Assembly (NCBI GenBank): GCA_004764695.1
Contig: SMSO01000025.1
Location: 4,876,862 to 4,940,861 of the forward strand
From: Schizochytrium sp. TIO01
Taxonomy: Eukaryota; Sar; Bigyra; Thraustochytrida; Thraustochytriidae
Length of the DNA: 64,000 nt
Direction of reading: 5' to 3'
Both the position numbers and the translations under genes were made by a program. The number at the start of each line of letters is the position of its first letter. Within the stretch, counting starts at the first letter, position 1. The notes beneath the pieces were generated by a model that saw nothing but the letters and a program-made list of their open reading frames with translations, did no database searches and was not told the origin of the DNA. Positions 50,705 through 61,258 of the stretch are shown one piece after another.

Positions 50705-51908
50705 GCAGACATCAGACAGCCTGAGAAAGGAACCTCAGACTTTCGTCAAGATAAAAGAGATGCGCGCGTCCCGAGCATTCAACGTTTGTTACAGACCGAT
50801 GGAAAGGAGAAAGGAGGCCTTCTTCCATCGTTGTTTGTTACCAAGATGGCGTTTCCACTACGCTGCTGCTATGGTTGACTCCTTCCTGGCTATCTCTCGC
50901 TTGATACTGCTATACTTGGCACGTGCGATTGCGATGTGAGTAAGTTGGTGCAGCAGTGCAGAATATTGGTTGCCATGATCGCCTTCAACCAAAGCCTCCC
51001 AAGGAGTCCAGACTACTGCTGCAGCCATGGATCGATATTGTAGATGCTACTGGGAATGAGCGCAATTGTTCAAGAGATGGCGTGACTCGAGAGGCTGCAA
51101 AGTCCAAGGGCGTTCTAGCGCCGAGGAGAGACACAGAGGGAAGGAAGAAAAGCAAGTCCTCCTCTCTTGCCGAAGAGCTTGCTTGGGAAGCCTCCTCATG
51201 AGGAGTGAGTTAGTTAGTCTCCTCATGAAGAGTGAGTGAGTTGATGATTGGGTCTGTTTATTTCAAGATGCACAGCTCTTTTCACTTGTCCGTCACGGAT
51301 GTGCAATCTTCATAACATTCATGAACATCATCATCCTTCTGTCTTCTGTGCCATTGATTGACATCGCACGCGATTCTTGAATGGCAGAGCTCGAGCGGCA
51401 TCCCTGCAACCCAGACAAGGTGATCGGCCAGCTGGGGAAAGCAATGCAACCAGCGCAAGCAGTACACAGTCTGATTCTGAGGTCTGAGGTCCCGAGCATA
51501 CTTTGTTCTGGCAGTAAAATAAGAGCGAGCTCTCATGCAACTACTTGGCAGCCTGTAGTGAGTGCGCGCTATTCCACCTTGGTGTGGTGGAGATAACTTT
51601 GAGCGGGATGCTGCTTTGTTCAATCCAGTTAAGCGCGCCCCGAGAAGACATGACATGACATGCATGACATGCATGACATTGCCAAGTGTTCATTAGCACG
51701 TATGACGGACTGCCCTGCCGTATCTTGATGCACTCTCACTCTGCAGAGATACGAAAAGAGAGACACAGCTACTACTACTACTACCTCTACCTAGGTTGTA
51801 TGTACCTAGCTACTAGGTACTTTCAATCAACAAATGAATAAATAACAACTTATTATTATGATTATTATGATTATTATTCTTATCTAATTACCTCCTAATG
51901 CTTACTAT

Positions 51909-52160
51909 GGGCATGTAACTTTGTCCAGAAATAGCCTTTTAGTACACTTTCCAATTTAAGACGTAGTACTTTTCAAAAGTACTACATCTAAGCTCCTTAC
52001 CACTCCGTATGGGTACGTGACTTTGTCCAGAAATAGCCTTTTAGTACACTTTCTAATTTAAGACGTAGTACTTTTCAAAAGTACTACATCTAAGCTCCTT
52101 ACCACTCCGTAAGGGTAACCACTCCGTAGGATCTAAGCTCCTTACCACTCCGTATAAGTA
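51909..52160. repeat. 102 bp tandem repeat, two full copies plus a partial, each with a 23 bp palindrome
   Basis: The unit begins GGG[CT]A[CT]GT[AG]ACTTTGTCC and ends CTTACCACTCCGTA. Copy 1 spans 51909-52010, copy 2 starts at 52011, and a shortened third piece (ATCTAAGCTCCTTACCACTCCGTA) ends near 52155. The two full copies differ at only a few positions. Inside each copy, at 51963-51985 and 52065-52087, GTAGTACTTTT is followed by a single C and its exact reverse complement. With one mismatch the arms extend to 15 bp. Confidence 0.95.
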
Positions 52161-52387
52161 TGTACCTACCTTGAGACCTACTGCCTATGGTATGGGCACA
52201 TCAGCAAACCGGCACGTGCAGACTATCCCTACCATACTGCGTATCACAGCCCGAACTGGCTGGCGGCTCCGCTCTTGATTCCATTCTACTTTAACCACGA
52301 AGGATAAGAGACGCATCGCTCACGACTACACTTGTTCAAGGCAGCTTTATGCGTTGAGTTTGTGTGCAGGAGTGGAGAATAATAAGG

Positions 52388-53623
52388 ATGGCGTGGGGTT
52401 TTAAAAAAGAAAAGAGAGCCCAAGCAGCGACCCATGAGGAAATCAGCAATAGCGAAAGAGCTGCTGGAGCCGAAATCTCAGGCATAGAGGAGTCAAACCA
52501 TGCAGCTTTAGACAATGATAGTGGTGACAATGCCAATGAAGATCATGTAGAACGTATAATTAAGCTCGCAGACCAGGCAACAACGCATGTTGTTCTATCT
52601 GAGGAGGACCTGGCTGAAGTCGACAATGATCATCACGCCACAACACTCAATCAACATGGCGAAACTTTATCCATTCAAAAAGAAGAAAGTCAAGTTGATA
52701 ATCCTACGGAAGCTGATAATGAGGATACAGAGGATCTTGAGAAGTTTCGGGCTGCACATGCTGTTATCAAGCGGGGATGCGTTCGAGTTGGTGTTGCTTC
52801 CTTTGCCACAGCTGGAATTGGTCTAGGTGCTATAGCGTCTCTGACGCTCGGAATTGCAGCAAGTTCTGGAATGACCCAAATTCAGTATGATATGATTTCC
52901 GAGATCGGTCATATATATGGGCATAACCTCACCCCAGAAACTCGGGAGCGCTTGCTGCAAGTTTTGTCCGGGATTTCTCGCACATCAACACAAGTCACTG
53001 CTGGAGCTATACAAGCCGCATCGACTCGTGCTGTGGGATCTGTAGCTGAGCATGCTGCCAAACATTCAAACCTCTTGTTAAGACTTGTCCCTTATGTTGG
53101 AGCCGCTACTGCTGTTTTAGCAACTACATCAATCAATATGTCCACAACCTACCTTATTGGACGGCGGGCCCAGGTTTACTTTGCGGAAGGTGAAGATGCG
53201 CTTCCGAGTTTTGCTGATAGTGCACGACTTTTAACTGGTATCGACGAACGGAAGATCGCGCGATGGCTTATTGAGTCATTTGGTATTTTCAGAGATCGCG
53301 TCTGGGAAAAAATTCGCAACGGACCAAATGCTGCTTTCAAAGCTGCGACACGTAGGGTAATTGCTGTGCGCAGCTTCATATCAAAAAGGCTCAGCTTTCG
53401 AAAAGGACCCGTAGGTGACTCTTCAGATGTGGTTTCCGAAGATGAAGATTGCGATAAAGATGAGAAACTTAAAAGAGGTGAACTTCATCATCCAACAGAA
53501 GACGACCGATCATACACTGAAAGTGACGAAGAGAAAGACGATTACCCTTTGGACCGGTCAGAACGCCTTGATGCTAACTCATCAAATTCTCGTGCCAAGT
53601 TCAAATCACTAAACCGTAATTGA
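52388..53623 (+). CDS. DUF697-like membrane protein with acidic tails
   Basis: The 411-residue protein has an acidic N-terminal tail (1-115). A first Gly/Ala-rich hydrophobic segment (about 133-158) and a second (about 228-258) follow. The second ends in TTYLIGRRAQVYF, which resembles the end of the DUF697/YcjF-type membrane domain, where a Gly-rich hydrophobic pair precedes a G-[KR]-x-[AV]-x-x-[YF] motif. An amphipathic helical region (about 270-345) with many Arg and a Ser/Asp/Glu-rich tail complete the protein. No GTPase domain is attached. The frame opens at a GTG (52364), but the first ATG (52388) is a good start. A role at a membrane is likely; nothing more specific can be said. Confidence 0.6.
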   Translation: MAWGFKKEKRAQAATHEEISNSERAAGAEISGIEESNHAALDNDSGDNANEDHVERIIKLADQATTHVVLSEEDLAEVDNDHHATTLNQHGETLSIQKEESQVDNPTEADNEDTEDLEKFRAAHAVIKRGCVRVGVASFATAGIGLGAIASLTLGIAASSGMTQIQYDMISEIGHIYGHNLTPETRERLLQVLSGISRTSTQVTAGAIQAASTRAVGSVAEHAAKHSNLLLRLVPYVGAATAVLATTSINMSTTYLIGRRAQVYFAEGEDALPSFADSARLLTGIDERKIARWLIESFGIFRDRVWEKIRNGPNAAFKAATRRVIAVRSFISKRLSFRKGPVGDSSDVVSEDEDCDKDEKLKRGELHHPTEDDRSYTESDEEKDDYPLDRSERLDANSSNSRAKFKSLNRN

Positions 53624-53866
53624 GCCTAGGCAAATTTCATTGTTGGCTGATTGTTTTCGAGTGCAGAGTGAAGCCCAACACCAGCCCTTTTGTTGGAATA
53701 TCGAATGTTCATACATTCTGTCGCTAGTAGCTTCTCAGCAACTGAGACTTGTGATAAAACAGGGGAGACGATTCTTGAAAAGAAGGCGATGGACAAAATT
53801 TCATAAATTTACAACCCGAAAGTACCAGCAGGGCTTAAATACTGCAAGAAGTTAATATGTATATGC
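53624..53866. other. Short convergent spacer
   Basis: This is 243 bp between the stops of the DUF697-like gene (+) and the methyltransferase gene (-). It probably contains both 3' UTRs. Confidence 0.5.
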
Positions 53867-54772
53867 TCAAAATGACAAACGAATAAAGGATATTGATTCT
53901 TGTTGCAATCCCCTTTCAACCTTTGTTTGTTGCTCATCTTGTGTACCACGAACTACAGCCTTTTGCAGTGAATCTGGAATGGGAATTACCTCAGCATCCA
54001 CTAAACCTACTTTCTTGGCTTCTTCAGTAAACAGCTCGTTAGCAGCTTCACTAGTCATCAAAAGGCGGCTAGTGCAATTTATCATATAAACGTGTCCATG
54101 GTTACCACGATCGACAAAGTTAGCAGCTGTTGATAGTAGCATAGGCAAGACAGCAAGGTCATAGACACATTCAGCAGCTATAACAATGTCAAAAACATCA
54201 TTCTCCGAACAGGAACTAGTGGGATTCATTTCCCAGGCTAGTTTCCGAATGGTTGTACATGCCTTGGTATGCGGATTAAGATTGACATTGTCCTGAAGCA
54301 ATTCAAGAACCGTGGGTTCAATGTCACTTAAGGTAACTTTGCTGGCTCCAAGAAGAGCGAGTGCCAATCCTACAAAGCCTGTGCCTGCTCCTAGTTCAAG
54401 AACACGCGCGGAAGATAGGTTGTCAGAATATTCCATGGCAAAGTACTGGGCTAAAATACGTGCTCCTAACCAGACCCTATTGCCAGTGACATCAACTGAC
54501 GCATCACCATCCTGGCAAAGCAGAACTGCGTCAAGTGGTGTCAGTTGAGGAACTTGCATTACCGAGAGGCAAGCGTTGATTGTGCAAAGGTCAGCTGCCA
54601 AGAGGTTCTGGGAGACTTTGCGATGGCCACGCACTAAGTTTACATCGAAATCTATATCCTCTTCTTCCTCTTCTTCTTCTTCGTCGATGTGTTCCTGCTC
54701 TTCGGCAATTTTGTCGCACATTTTAACAACCGGATCTTCAACATCCAGGACGCTGGGTTGCTCATCACTCAT
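53867..54772 (-). CDS. METTL21/EEF2KMT-type protein lysine methyltransferase
   Basis: The 301-residue protein is a seven-beta-strand SAM-dependent methyltransferase of the Methyltransf_16 group, which methylates lysines in translation factors, chaperones and other proteins. After an acidic N-terminus with an eight-Glu run (about 30-40), it shows GNRVWLGARILAQYF (about 97-111), motif I VLELGAGTGFVGLALALLGA (124-143), an acidic adenosine contact in LSDIEP (148-153) and the family-typical AAECVYDLAVLPMLL (199-213). Most members have [DE]xxY at that place, as here (ECVYD). The closing region (about 225-301) is helical with a strand ISFIRLSF. The exact substrate cannot be told. Start ATG at 54772. 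Confidence 0.85.
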   Translation of the reverse strand: MSDEQPSVLDVEDPVVKMCDKIAEEQEHIDEEEEEEEEDIDFDVNLVRGHRKVSQNLLAADLCTINACLSVMQVPQLTPLDAVLLCQDGDASVDVTGNRVWLGARILAQYFAMEYSDNLSSARVLELGAGTGFVGLALALLGASKVTLSDIEPTVLELLQDNVNLNPHTKACTTIRKLAWEMNPTSSCSENDVFDIVIAAECVYDLAVLPMLLSTAANFVDRGNHGHVYMINCTSRLLMTSEAANELFTEEAKKVGLVDAEVIPIPDSLQKAVVRGTQDEQQTKVERGLQQESISFIRLSF

Positions 54773-57700
54773 GGGCTCACCACCTTCAAGCTGCGCGCAG
54801 CCTTTATGCTTTTGACCACCAACTTTTGCCAGCTATTGCTGACTATTATTAGTTTTACTAATATAGGTGCGCATAGTAATTCTGGTGCTCATACTTTCGC
54901 ATGCAATATGAGAAAATATTTTGCGAGAATACCCATGAAAGCAGAAAGAGGGGTCTTTTAGAGCCCCCCCTGAACTTGAGGTTTTGCTTCAAGACTCGAT
55001 GACGAGACTGTTGTTATTCACCCAGAAACATCGCATACTTTGAGCTCTTCTCAGAGAAAAATCTTTGTCACTGAAATGGGCAGGAGAAGTAAGACAAACA
55101 GTAAAAGTTCATGATGCTTTACCTTTTAAAAAATATCTACCTGTAGTATCCAAAGCATTTGCAAGTTTGAAAGCATAGTCTGTGATAAATTCTGATCTTA
55201 AACATGACTTAAATATTACTGTTGTTTATTCGCAAACGAGGATCATATCCCGAATAATTGACGTCTCGTGTCGTAACCAACTCTTTTTAATGGCTTAGAT
55301 TTAGAGAGTTATAATGATAGGAAAGCTTCTTGCGGAAAAGTTAAATAAGGCACGTTTGTTGATAGTCACGATCTTTCATTGATACCATTAAGTGGTGCGT
55401 AAATCTTTGGGAAGAAGGTACCTAGACTTAGCCACAACAGAGAGTCATGCAAACATCTTTTTACATGAGAGGGCCTGATGAAGCCTTTATATATATTAAA
55501 AAACAATTTAAAATTCACTAATACCAGCTTTAGTGAAATTTAAGCTTCGACGCTACGAGACATAAGATTTCATAGTGTCAGCATTATACGATACACCAAA
55601 TTTCTGTATATTTGCCAAGTCAATGCGAACGGTGCTAAGGAGATCGTTGTATTGAAGTTAGCAACCCAAAGAATTAAAATAAGCGGATTATCTAAATACG
55701 ATATCGTATTATGAGTAGAACGGTGCTTGATAAGACAATTTTATTTTACAACCTAAGCTCATACTGAGGCTTTAATGCTTTAATTTTAGAAAACTAAAGA
55801 GCTATTTATTATCTATATCGATGAAAAAAGGTCATATTGCCGTTAGCATTGAGGAGGCAGCACAAATTCAACAAGAGTTGAAAGCAGCGGACCTTACAAC
55901 ATGTATTTTGAAATAAAGGCAAGCGTTGACATTATATTCAAATAAATTGAGCATTACAAACTAAACGTTATTATTTTTTTTTACTCTAGCCCCTTTGAGA
56001 AAATGTCTGCAAATATATTATTTTGATGGTCTCACTTTTTTTGTAGGCAAAGTATAAAGAACCATCATCTATCATCTTACCAAGCACAAAATTCTTTAGT
56101 TTGGGAGCCCTTCTTTTTTTGTTAACACAAACTACACCCCTACGTTTAAGAGCTATCTAATTCTAGTCAGAGCTAAGTTACTTGCATGGCTGACGTCATA
56201 AATGAGCAAGCTTTCAGTACTTTCAACAACTATCATACATTCCTATGGCCTACCAGAGTGTCGTGTAGAGGCAAGGAATTTCATGAGCTGCGATGACTTG
56301 CCAGGCGGGGCGAGGGAAAGTAAGATACCTCGCTCTAGTTTCGAAAAAATAAAATATCCGTGTTAGAAGGGGCTCTAGAAGTATAGCAAATGCATGAATG
56401 AATACAAACGTGCTCAATAGCTATAGACTCAAGCTTCTCAAGTGTATGGGAGCATAAAGAAATAATTTTGCAAGGGTAAATATAATGTCATCCGGTGGGT
56501 AATAAAAGTGCTGAAGTCGTGATTTATTTTTCACCGGGAGAGGAGAGGACTAGCCAGCCTCACTTTTGATACGTAATATACGGTAGTATACAGCACCTAT
56601 TACAACTAATCGGGCTGACTCTCATTGAGCAGCTGCCAAACCATGTTACATTCATCGCAGTGCCTAGGTAGGTAGGTAAGTGGCACTGAGACGTAGTTCT
56701 ATGAATCTACCTACCTAGTCAGCAAGAGCACATAGATGAGTCCTCTGATTAATATTTCCAAGTGCTTTCCTACTTCGAAGGAGCCTGATCTGCAGTCTTG
56801 GCCTTCAGAATAGGAGCAATGCTTGTTTGCAAGCAATCCAGTACAATGGGGAAAAAAGGTTGGAAGCAATCGAGTTCTTGAAAGCGTGGGTAAATTTGTA
56901 CCATTGCTTCCGAGATGCCACAAGCCCCACCTTTCTTCCCATATCCCATCTTTCTTCATGCAACTTGCTGACAACATTTTTATTCAAAAGTTATTTTATT
57001 GTTGTTTTCACTACTAGAGTAAGTTAGCGAGTGCCCAGCTCTGCTTTCACTCGACTGGTGGCCCAGTAGGTGCCATGTAACTATAAGCTGACTATCTCAT
57101 TGCTCAAGAGTTTACAACATATGGCATTGACACATAACTGTTTTTGCAAAGACTGTGCCGAAAACGGCTGTGCTCAGTAATTGGCTTGGCTTGAGCTTTT
57201 ACAAAGCTTAAAGACTTGAAAGAGTTGCCTCTTGAGTTCGTTCTTTTACCATGTATTTGCAAGTAGTACTACCAGGTAGTTAGTAGGTAGGTAGGTAGTA
57301 ATTGCGATTAATTACTATGCTCTCTTTTAGCATAGGTAACTTCTATTAATTCCATTTAGTTTTATAGAGTTTTATACCTTTGGTAAACGCTGAAGCTAAA
57401 ACATCGCTAATTGCCATCCCGAGCGAGCCAGGTTTGGTCAGCCAAGGGACAATATCGATCGTCTTTTAATTATCTGGTGCTAAAAGAGAGTCTTAGGGGT
57501 TCGGCTTGTTCGTGCCAGTCAGCTTTGGAAGCATAAACAAAGTTTAGGAACCTGTCGAGTGTAGTTTGATAGTGAACACTAGAGATGGACTGACTCTGCT
57601 CGAAATGCTTCGCTCAAGCTATAGAGTGATTGATACCTCCAGGTTGGTAACCCATAGGTACCTAGCTAGATGCCTACAAAGATGGATGAGTATCCACTGA

Positions 57701-58320
57701 ATGAGTGATGCTGTGGATTAAGATTTTAGCAAGTTGCTAAAACGATTTGAGCTTATTAATCTCTGACTAGCGAGGTGGTATCCGCTAGAATTCGAGATCC
57801 GCTCTGTAAAGAAATACCTTCGTACCTATAGTCAGTAAGCGCCATTCATTCCATGTCGTTGATTGATATCAGGACCGGCCAGTCCCCAACCTCAACAGTC
57901 AGTTGTTTTGACATACTCTCTGCATGCAGCATCTGATATTCCCAAACTCATTCAGAGTCGGCATTCCGACTCGCAGCATCAAATCGAAGAATGTCAGTTT
58001 GAAACTGGACTTGAGAATGTGATTCATTTGATCGAAATGATATAAATTGATTGTTTGTGGCTGTGAATTATGCGGTAGCTAGGTACCCATGAAAAGCAAA
58101 CAGAAAATTGATTTGTTAAATCATTTTATTTTTTATTTTTTTCTATTTGTATTAAAAATGAATAAAACAAACGAAAAAACTAGAATAACATCTTAAATTA
58201 AAGTATTGGGTAATTTTTAACTTATATAATGAAACAGCCTTTGAGATGATCATGATAATAATATCTTTAAAATAACAACATGTTTAAATAATAATAATAT
58301 CAATCAATAGTAATAAGTCA

Positions 58321-58365
58321 GAGAAGGAGGAGGAGCAGAAGAAGAAGAAGAAGAAGAAGAAGATA
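58321..58365. repeat. GAAGAA trinucleotide tract
   Basis: About 45 bp of GAGAAGGAGGAGGAG followed by about nine GAA copies, purine-only apart from one base. Confidence 0.9.
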
Positions 58366-59285
58366 AAAGGCTAAGTTAGGCTCGCCTCGTTCCGAGTCAG
58401 AGAGCTTCTGAGGTAGGAAGAACTTGAGACTTGAAGCTCTTTGATGAGTGAGAGCGCGTGGCATTCTTTATTCCAACTGCGTCATGCCCAAAGCTGACAA
58501 AAAGCTGACAAAAGCTGGCAGGAGCCGGCCGAAGCTAGGCATAAGGAGCAGTAAGGTGCAAGAAGGGCACGCGTCGTGTGTTGTTTATTTTGGTGCTGAC
58601 ATTATGGTCCATTGCTCTTCCATGAATTGGTTCCATTTAGTGATCCTTTAGAATTTATGAAACGCCGTTGCAGTGGCCATGGAAGAAGAACCTTTAAAAG
58701 AAGAAGGAGGCGGAGGTCCTTTGGAGGGAAGCAGTTGCAGAGCTGGGGATGGATGGGAATCTATCTCCCAACTGGAGGTCTATTTAGTCGGGTGCAAACA
58801 AGAAAGTCAGATGGGCAGGTAGTACCTATGTACCTGGTCTTATGAAATGAAAGCGAGCCAATCATTGAGTGATTGTTTTTGGCTTGAGTTTCTTTGTTTG
58901 TTTGTTTTTTTAACCCAAGTTGATAAAAACTTTTAACTTATTATTAGTGCCCACCCTCCGACTGGTGAGAGTGAAAGCGAGCGATGATGGGAACATAATC
59001 TCCAGAAACCCCAAGGCAGCTTCGAGCAGCCGCAGAAATTCCGAACGGAGTTCCGAGCAGTCCTGATGCTTTCGTTGCCTTTGTTGCCTTGTTGCTAGCA
59101 GGTGCCCCCCCACATATCAACGTGTCGATTGGCTGACGAACCTAGTGTCACTTTAGTTCGGAGTGGCTCAGGAACTAAAAATGAACCTTGCTTGCGATTC
59201 CTTGAGTTCTATAGTCTGACAACAACAAAGTACGGAGTACCAAGTGCTCTCTGCTGTGGATTTCTATCTGTCAAGACTCAGAGCT

Positions 59286-59363
59286 ATGAATGAATGAATG
59301 AATGAATGAATGAATGAATGAATGAATGAATGAATGAATAAATGAATAAATGAATGAATGATT
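59286..59363. repeat. GAAT tetranucleotide microsatellite
   Basis: About 17 GAAT copies with two AAAT-type variants at the right end. This is the same unit as the array at 32842. Confidence 0.95.
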
Positions 59364-60628
59364 GTAGACAAAGCCAGGCCCGCTTGCATCTGCGTTGCCG
59401 ATGTCATCCCACAGTGTTATGGAGCAGTTGACAAGCAACCAACTTCAATCCTGCTTTGGGTATTGAGCTTTTACCAAGGCTCCGAATTATTGTGTTGAGA
59501 ACAAGGTTCTGAATCATGCTCGCATTTTGCTCTTCGCATCACTGCAATGGATTAAATGAATCGGCCTTTAATCATCATGAGCGCATTGCAGGGCCTTTGC
59601 TCTGTAGTGAGGCGAGCAACTTCAAGTCAGGAGTCTTTGCTTTTGCTCACTTGAGCAAGCGGCACTGACTTAGCGCTTTGAACTGAATCATTCTGCACGG
59701 TTGATAGTAAGGCTACAGACGCACCAACTACATCAGAAAATAAACACGTGCATACTACTATCATACCAGTCTTAGCAAAAATTTAATTAAAAAAACAACA
59801 AAACAAAACAAACGATTCCATTGTGTCAATCTATAACTTTCTGCTTCTTACCATATTCTTTAAAATCATAAAATTAAAATTTTAAGGCGTGATCTTGGGA
59901 CATGCCAGATTTTGCCTTGGCAGGCAGACGCCTACCTAGCCAATCAATGCTGCGGTTTGAAGAGAGGCGATTCGCCCTTGAAATCTTTCTCCAGTAACAT
60001 TCTAATTAAGCAAGGTTCTAATCGAATAAGATTAAACGAGCTAATCCATCCTCACGCGCACCATTTGGAGGACCAGAGCACTGATCGGTCTGTCTTCCTC
60101 ACTCACTCGAAGGCATCATTAAAAACGAATTAGAACTTCGAACCACTTTCATTTTCATTTCATCTTGTTTCTTTTTTGTTTTTTAAATAGATAAATAGTT
60201 ATAGCTAGCTCTAGCGCTAGGTACCAAAACAATCACTTGACTAGTTTTTGGTTGTACTGGTGAATGCCTCACTCGCCTCGATGGCCATTGATTAAAGACT
60301 GATTTCCGTCGCGTGCAAAGCAGGAATCCTAAGATAGTATGGTATAGACGGCCCCTCTCTGCTTCCATAGACCAACTCCTCATTCTATGCAAAAGTAGTG
60401 CAAAATTAGCTGCTCCTAAGGGAATGAATGATATGAAATGAAATTAAACGAAATAAAATGAGATGAGATGGAATGAAGAAAAAGAATTGGATTCGCCAAA
60501 TACTACTCAGATAGGTAGATAAATAGATACATAGTGTGTAGGTACCGAGGAACTATGGTGGTAATGATGATGATAAGTAGAAAAGGAAACTATAGAACTG
60601 CGTTGGGCGGTCCAATCTCGGCACCCAA

Positions 60629-60680
60629 ATCGATCGATCTATCTATCAACAGACAGATAGATAGATAGATAGATAGATAG
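60629..60680. repeat. AGAT microsatellite facing an inverted ATCT run
   Basis: ATCGATCGATCTATCTATC, a short ACAG spacer and about seven AGAT copies face each other, so the two sides can pair as a hairpin. Confidence 0.85.
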
Positions 60681-61075
60681 TAGTTGTCTCTATTGGCCTG
60701 GCTTTCTGCTACAGTAATAGGGGTGAAGTCCCAGGAAGAAGTCCCAGAATCATCGAAACCAGGGCTTGAAGAAGTTAGGAAATCATAAGTGCGATCATGA
60801 GAAAGAAGTTGGAGATCATCAAAAGCGATGCTAGGTAGCTAGCTATTTGGTCGTGTCGTCTTGAGCAAACTGTCATTTCTCATTTCTTGCCATACACATT
60901 GTACGATGTTAGGGTTCTCTTGAGCGGTCGCAGTGTTCATCCGACATTCCCTTTGGGGCGCTTTTTATTCGGCAGATATTGTTGTTTTTGGATTCTGTGA
61001 TTGGTATAACTACTATGACGAGCAGTAGTAGTCACTTTTAATTCTTATGTTTTCAATATATCATCAAAATATAGT

Positions 61076-61258
61076 AACAATAATAATAATAATAATCATA
61101 ATAATAATAATAATAATAATAACAATAATAATAATAACAATAATAATAATAATAATAATAATCATAATCATAATAATCATAATAATCATAATCATCATCA
61201 TAATCATCATCATCATCATCATCATCATAATAATAATGATAATAATAATGATAATAAA
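61076..61258. repeat. AAT/ATC trinucleotide microsatellite
   Basis: About 180 bp of AAT copies passing into AATC, ATC and AATG variants. Any frame through it is open (poly-Ile or poly-Tyr/Asp), which explains the open frames on both strands. Confidence 0.95.

Larger units (their letters stand above)
49692..52387. other. 2.7 kb divergent spacer with several repeat types
   Basis: This lies between the SAM/Cys gene (-) and the DUF697-like gene (+). It holds an array of CAATCA/CCAAT words at 50371-50422, an AAAT microsatellite, a short direct repeat at 51191-51237, ATGAC/CATGACATG repeats at 51645-51682, dense TACCTA/TAGGTA words at 51780-51825 and the 102 bp tandem repeat at 51909-52160. No gene is supported. 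Confidence 0.55.
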
